Origin: Cannabis sativa
Taxonomy: Eukaryota > Streptophyta > Magnoliopsida > Rosales > Cannabaceae
Assembly (NCBI RefSeq): GCF_029168945.1
Contig: NC_083604.1
Span: forward strand, 69,518,211-69,582,210
DNA length: 64,000 nucleotides
Reading direction: 5' to 3'
Part shown: in pieces, positions 58,261 to 64,000 of the stretch
Layout of the letters: every line of letters starts with the position of its first letter
Position numbering within the stretch: the stretch's first letter is position 1
The notes under the pieces: model-generated
What the model was told of the DNA's origin: nothing
Databases searched by the model: none
What the model saw: only the letters and a program-made list of their open reading frames with translations
Made by a program: the position numbers and the translations under genes

Positions 58261-59365
58261 AGGAGATAGTGCTGGTCAGACTTGAGATGCAGCAGGGGCC
58301 TTGGACGATGATCCTCAACCACACTCACACACGATTTTGTGATAGAAACACAATGAAGAAGAAGAGAATAGAAATTGTGTGGGAAAAAGAAGTAGGTGAG
58401 AATAATTTATAAGACAAGACTTACCATTTTTGAAAAGAAAAATACCATAAAGGCGTTTCCTTTTTCAATTTGAACCAAAAAGGAAACCAAGTCCCGAGTA
58501 TGCAACTCACACGATCAGCCAAGAGGTTACCCATTTTTTTATTAAAAAAAATTATTTGCAACTAAAAAAGGAAACAAAAAAAAAACTTTTATTTATTTTA
58601 TTCGTAAAACAACAATAAAGAAACCACAAAAATAGGGTCCATTAAACCCTACACGATCAGCCCAAGACAGCTTCCTCCTTTTTTTTAAAAAAAAAAAATC
58701 AAGATAAAAAAGACAGCAAAGACAACTAAAAGATGACAAATATCAAACATACCATAAAAGGATAAGTTGACAAAAATAAATACCTTGATGGCCAAGAATA
58801 TTTTAAAACATTCTATTACTTCTTAATCCCTTGAATATTTTTTTAATTAAATGATAAACGAGAATGACAAAAACTCAAAAAAATTACCTATGATCAATGT
58901 GGATTATCTTAAAAAAAAATATAAGACAACCCAAATGAAAATAGATGTGTGTGTATGATAGAGATAAAAATACTTGTGATTTTTGAAAAAGAAAATAAAA
59001 AGAATTTTCGAGAGAAAAAAACACAATTCAATCACAAACACATATTCTTTAAGAAAATCAATCAACATGTACGAGTCTGATACACTCATATGGGAGTAAA
59101 AGTTTGAGATAATACAATAGAAAAAGTGATGTTCGATAATTTATTTTAAAGAATGGAGTAGAGAAATTGATATATGGGAGTAAAAGTTTGAGGTAATAAA
59201 ATAGAGAAAGTGATGTTTAGTAATTTATTTTAAAGGAAGGAATAGAGAAGTGTGCTCATATACATCAATTACAAAGGCTATAGACAAACTTAGATAAAGG
59301 CAAGAGAGGACAATGGACTCTCTTTATAGTACAACATGCTCCTAGGTATTGTAATTCTAATTGTT
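58261..59365. other. AT-rich intergenic sequence
   Basis: No coding signature. The phrase ACACGATCAGCC recurs at about 58510 and 58652. A ~65-base segment (GGGAGTAAAAGTTTGAG...) repeats at about 59092 and 59178. Confidence 0.45.
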
Positions 59366-59374
59366 TTTATGATA

Positions 59375-59778
59375 GGCTAATTAGTATTTTTTCCCCCTCC
59401 CCTCAAACTTTGATATGTACCAAATCATGCTCTCTGAACTTTTTGGTCGTTAAAAATTCCCCCCGAACTATTGAGATTGTTAGATTTAAGGAATTTTTTC
59501 TAATTTCATTCAATTTGATTTGTTCAGTGATTGTTTATATACTAAATCATGCTCCCCAAACTTTGATATCTACCAAATTATGCCCCTCAAATTTTGATAT
59601 GTACTAAATCATGCCCTTTGAACTTTCATCTATGTTAGAATTTTGGTACTAAAAATAGACAAAAGTCCTTAAATCTAACAATCTCAATAGTTCAGGGGAA
59701 AAATTTAACGGCCAAAACAGTTCAGGGGGCATGATTTTATACATATCAAAGTTCGGAGAGAAAAATTACTAATTAGAC
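59375..59778. mobile_element. Mutator-type MITE with ~115-base inverted repeats
   Basis: Left end GGCTAATTAGTATTTTTTCC and right end (reverse complement) GTCTAATTAGTAATTTTTCT start inverted repeats that run ~115 bases, including AACTATTGAGATTGTTAGAT in both. Flanked by perfect 9-base duplications TTTATGATA (59366-59374 and 59779-59787). The centre holds extra partial copies of the terminal repeat. Non-coding. Confidence 0.88.
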
Positions 59779-60102
59779 TTTATGATAATATTCATTGTAG
59801 TTGAATTTGCACTGCCAAATTTATATTTCAAAATAGTTTAGTTTCTATCACTTGTGTATATTAAAAAACACATAATAAAATTATTTAATTTTTTTTTTCA
59901 TTACTATAAAATATTCGAAAATATATATAGGAATTTTATTATAATTATAATTAACACTGTCATAAAAAATACCTAAATTGAGCCGATTTGGAAGCATGTT
60001 GTAATGGTACAACACATAAAATATATTATACCCTAGAGACCTCCTATCATATATAAAGATTTGATGTAATAGTAAACGTGATATTTTTTTTCCTGTAAGA
60101 TG

Positions 60103-60378
60103 TTAAGATTTCGAATTGTATTATCTTTTATATAATTATAAAATAATTTTTTAAAACAAAAATTGAAGTGTCAAAAATTTAATCCTTTATCTTGAGGAAA
60201 GATAGGACAACTACAGCCTTCTTCATCTTATCTTGGGGTGTTAAGATTTCGAATTGTATTATCTTTTATATAGTTATTAAATAATTTTTTAAAACAAAAA
60301 TTGAAGTGTAAAAGATTTAAACCTTGATCTTGAAGAAAGATAGGACAACTACAGCCTTCTTCATCTTATCTTGGGGTG
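60103..60378. repeat. Tandem duplication, two 138-base units
   Basis: Units 60103-60240 and 60241-60378 both start TTAAGATTTCGAATTGTATT and end ACAGCCTTCTTCATCTTATC plus TTGGGGTG, with about ten differences. Confidence 0.95.
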
Positions 60379-61767
60379 TTTATAAAATATCCAATTTAAT
60401 TCAATCTACACCATTAAATTTAATCTAATTCGCAAAGTGTAGATATCTGCACTTATCTAATCCAATCTGCAAAGTGCAGATATATGCACTTGTGCGAATT
60501 GAATTAGATTGAAAAATCTAAAATCTGCACTTGTGTGAATTGAATATTGATTGATATGTAAAAGTAACCGATCTAATACAATTCATACATATTTATAAAC
60601 ATTAATATATATACAATTAATATTCTTAATGTAAAAAAATACATATCATACCTCTCTCATAACACACCCCTCCTCTCTCTCTTCCTCTATTCTTTCTGTG
60701 TCTTTCGCTATCTTCTTCTCACGCACAGAAAGACCCTAGCATCCCACGACTTCTAACCACCGCGCCTCCACTCAAAGACCACCAACCCACCAATGACTAC
60801 AAACCCAAGACCCAAGATCTCCGAACTATGACCACCGCGCCGTGAATGTAAGTTTTCCATTTCATTTTATTGTATTCTGTGTGATTTATGGTTAAAATGT
60901 ATGATTTTACTTATAGGTTTATTGATTTAGGAATAATTGTATGATTAATGTCTGTTATCTATGAGTTGATGTTAGATTTAGGGTAGAAAACGGTCGGATC
61001 TGAGTTCTAGGTAAAAAATTGGTTTTTTTCCAGGCCCGATGGTAGTCAAAATGAGTAAAAGTTGAAGACGAAGGTCTAATGGTGGTCTAATAGTGGCCCA
61101 ATACTACCTATAAATGTAAGATATGGTTCAATAATAGTTTGATGGTAGTCCGATGGTAGTCTAATGGTGGTCTGATGCTACCATTTTTTTATGTATAAAA
61201 ACATTAAAAAAAAATATATATTACATCGGGCCAACATCAGACTCCCATCAAACCACCACCGGTATGGATGGGAATGAGAAGTATGGATGGTGAAGTTAGA
61301 AGAGAAGAGAAAGGAGAAGGGAGAAGGGAGAAGGGAGAAGGGTATTATGATATTAATATAAAGTGTGCTCATTTTTTTAATAAATTCTAGTAAGTCTGTG
61401 TTCAAAAAATTAAATATGCACCAAATGTATGCATATAAATTCAAATTTTTCTTTCAAAATTTAATAGATCAAATGTATATTCTATTCTTATATATAAAAA
61501 ATATAATTTTAAATTAAATTAAATCTTTCTTTCTACATATAATTTTTTTCTTCACCCTTTGAATTTTTTATTTTGTATTTTATTTATTTTAATTTATTAT
61601 TAGTGACATAAAGTAACAATAATTTATTTTATATTGTTGCTAGTTATATGAAGGAAAAAAAAATATGTTTTTAATAAATATTGAATAAGTATTAAAAGGT
61701 AATCAATCTAAATAAATTGAATTTGAATTATTGTATAAATTAAATTAGATCTAAAATATAAAATTCT
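60379..61767. other. Unassigned sequence with inverted and minisatellite-like repeats
   Basis: Contains AGTGCAGATAT/ATATCTGCACTT-type dyads at 60430-60540 and a CT-rich then GC-richer leader-like stretch at 60655-60850 ending near a GTAAGT donor-like site. A degenerate GGTAGTCYRATGGT repeat follows at 61030-61185, with inverted counterparts at 61220-61262. No credible protein. The layout suggests a non-autonomous DNA transposon, but ends are not fixed. Confidence 0.4.
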
Positions 61768-61775
61768 CACTCAGT

Positions 61776-62401
61776 CAAGGCCGTCTTAAGGTGATGAGAG
61801 GCCTAGGGCGAAATTTGAAACAAGACTTTTTCTTTTAATAAAAATTAAAATAAATTTCAATTAAATTTTGATACAATACCAATTTTAATTCTTTTATCTC
61901 TATGTAATACATAATTTTTTGCAACGTAAGCTAACTCGATCAAGTAATATTTAATTACTAAGAACATCTCTATTGAAGTGCTATATATTTTAGCACATTT
62001 GAAAGAAAAAAAAATAATGTGTTTAAATTATTTATAGTTAAAAAAATAGATAATAAATATAAATTTTATTTATTATTAATAGTATCGTTAAAAATGTACG
62101 TTAATATTTTAAAATTAAAATTACTTTAATATATTTTTTATATAGTGTAATACAAATATTTAAGTTATAATATGGTTATTTATTTATTTTTGAAATGCTA
62201 AGTAAAAAAGTAGTAAAGGTGATTAAGGTAAGAATCGAACCTTGAACCTCAACTGTGCTGCATGTTTTTCATTTAATTTATTGAGTTAAATATTTATGTA
62301 TTATATATTTTTATATGTATATATATTAATTTTAATTTTTTCGGAGCTTTCAAAATTATGGGACCTCGGCCCCGGCTGCCCTCACCCTCTGGTCGGCCCT
62401 G
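61776..62401. mobile_element. hAT-type MITE (626 bp) with 8-bp target duplication
   Basis: Begins CAAGGCCGTCTTAAGG and ends with the inverted form of CAGGGCCGACCAGAGG. Flanked by perfect CACTCAGT duplications (61768-61775 and 62402-62409). Related by its tips to the 268-base element at 1435-1702, and by its interior to the fragment at 818-1027. No transposase. Confidence 0.88.
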
Positions 62402-62409
62402 CACTCAGT

Positions 62410-63245
62410 ACAAATCAAAAACACTATAAACAAAATATTATAGATTAGATTGAATGATCATCACCTAATCTCACTTCCATACTAAACGAGATGGAATTCA
62501 TTACATATATTTCACCTACAGTAGTTATACCTACAAAGTATATAGTACTCTTTCTAGACAAATAAACTTAGATACCCATTTTTTTTGTTTTTTTTTGGAT
62601 CCTTAGATACCTATTTTGAACTACCCGATTATATATATAAAAATCTATCCTTGATCTATTTTGTGGCCCCTTATTCTTACATGTGGATAAGCAATTATTA
62701 TATATATAAAAGATAATAATGGGGGACCATTTAGTAGACAAATTAAGTTAATTTTTTATTATTTAGTTATAATGAACTCTCCTTCACTATTTTTACCTAA
62801 CTTCAGCTAAAAAAAATAATACATACGAAGTAAGCATATTAATTATCTCAAGTGCAACTCGGCGGCGAAAAGAGCCAAACGACTATTATTTGCCATCAAG
62901 TAGTTGAAAAATCACGTAAAGGAGACAAATAGTCAGAGAATGATTTAATTTGAATGGAAAACGAAAATATGATATTTGGTCAAAACTACATTTATTAATT
63001 AGTTGAAAGATATTTATGCACGTGGCTGTGAAACAAAACAAGAAAAGTAATGATGGACAACATTTGGTTATATTAAAATCCCAATTTTCCCATGAAAGCA
63101 TCTACTTTGTGAAATTTTTCAATATTCTCAAATATTTGGAAAAGATGTTTTAATATACTTTTTATTTATTTCCATACTTAAAAATATTTTTTTAATCATA
63201 TAGTATATAGTATGAGAAATTTAAATTTATATACATATATTTGTA
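62410..63245. other. AT-rich intergenic sequence
   Basis: No supported gene or element. Confidence 0.5.
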
Positions 63246-64000
63246 CTAGCAAAAAGCTACGTGCAATGCACGTATACTAAATTTTATGTTAATTTTTTTC
63301 TATGTTATTTGAAAGTTATACAATTAAAAATTAAAGAAAAAATATTATTAGTTATTAGGTGAGATTATTATTATGTGTATAGGAAGAAATCACAAATTAA
63401 TTAATCTTATAATCTTAACTTTAATCAAATAGAGTTCTAGATATATGAACAATAAATAATCACGTAAAAATAAAAAATAATTATTTGAATAAAGAATTCA
63501 ATATACACAGTTATATATATGAATCCCATTATTCAAAAATAATTATTCAATATATGAACAATAATTTGTCACGCTATATGTTTCCCAATAAAGAAATCCA
63601 CCTCCTCATAGTCAAAAATAAATAATACATGTAACATATATCTTTGTAATGGAGTACCTAAAAGAAACAACTTCAGTTACCATAATCGGAAAAGGTTTAA
63701 GTGAACTAATTAAATAATGACTAATTAAGAAGATCTAAATATTACAATATAAAAATAACATGTCTATATGAGTATGATTTTTTTGTTATATGAGCATGAT
63801 TGATCTAAGAGAAAATAGATAAACCTATAAACATATAAATGTACTTAATATTAATTTTGACAAAAAAATAATTCAATTATAAATAATTCTAAATATCAGC
63901 TTGACAATTTTAACACACTAATTACTCATTAAATAACCATAATGTATACATCATGATAATTTTATTTTATTTGATATCAAATGATAGAGATTATTGAGGT
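63246..64000 (-). mobile_element. Helitron, 3' part, running off the window
   Basis: Starts (plus strand) CTAGCAAAAAGCTACGTGCA with an ACGTGCAATGCACGT hairpin, the 3' end of a minus-strand Helitron. It then follows the sequence order of 52360-53110 closely to the window edge. It is preceded by A, as expected. Confidence 0.8.

Overview
This window reads as nuclear DNA from a eudicot plant. It is very AT-rich, full of AATn, TAn and CTn microsatellites, and dominated by plant-type transposable elements: Ty1/copia, Ty3/gypsy chromovirus, a Cassandra-type TRIM carrying 5S rRNA-like sequence, Helitrons, hAT and Mutator MITEs, and an L1-type LINE. The species cannot be fixed from sequence alone.

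Only one ordinary host gene is convincing. It is a three-exon class II HD-Zip transcription factor of the HAT22/HAT9 type on the minus strand (15939-17081), with two EAR-like repressor motifs, homeodomain, leucine zipper and CPSCE motif all intact. About 2 kb upstream of its start lies a 5'-truncated LINE (19172-19690). That LINE has an 18-bp target-site duplication and keeps an open RNase H-domain frame. Everything else coding is transposon-derived and mostly broken.

Layout. 1-1027: flank and a hAT-like fragment. 1028-8086: old gag-only gypsy-type element (minus), with a hAT MITE inside one LTR. 8087-9112: Cassandra-type TRIM plus a rearranged extra piece. 9405-11571: degenerate repeats, a solo LTR and two MITEs. 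11572-23300: the relatively gene-like part, with the HD-Zip gene, LINE, a small Helitron and a CACTA-like MITE. 24109-26950: LTR fragment carrying a nested 1.9-kb solo LTR. 27279-32130: foldback element, tandemly duplicated retroposon, and a MITE split by a 2.1-kb repeat-rich insertion. 34148-40479: truncated chromovirus (minus) whose gag is split by a second copy of the 1.9-kb solo LTR. 41251-43190: internally deleted SIRE-like copia (minus). 43340-52338: copia element (plus) with TG...CT LTRs, carrying two independent nested solo LTRs in gag/protease. 52360-56248: Helitrons. 56529-64000: degraded LTR, two Mutator-type MITEs, an unrecognised ORF pair, a second hAT MITE and the start of another Helitron.

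The elements can be ordered by nesting, and many boundaries are fixed to the base by target-site duplications: five solo LTRs, two hAT MITEs, two Mutator-type MITEs and the LINE. The most unusual signal is an array of short palindromes with compensatory stem changes inside the 3.1-kb solo LTR (46635-47046). Boundaries and similarities were read by eye; no alignment or database search was run.
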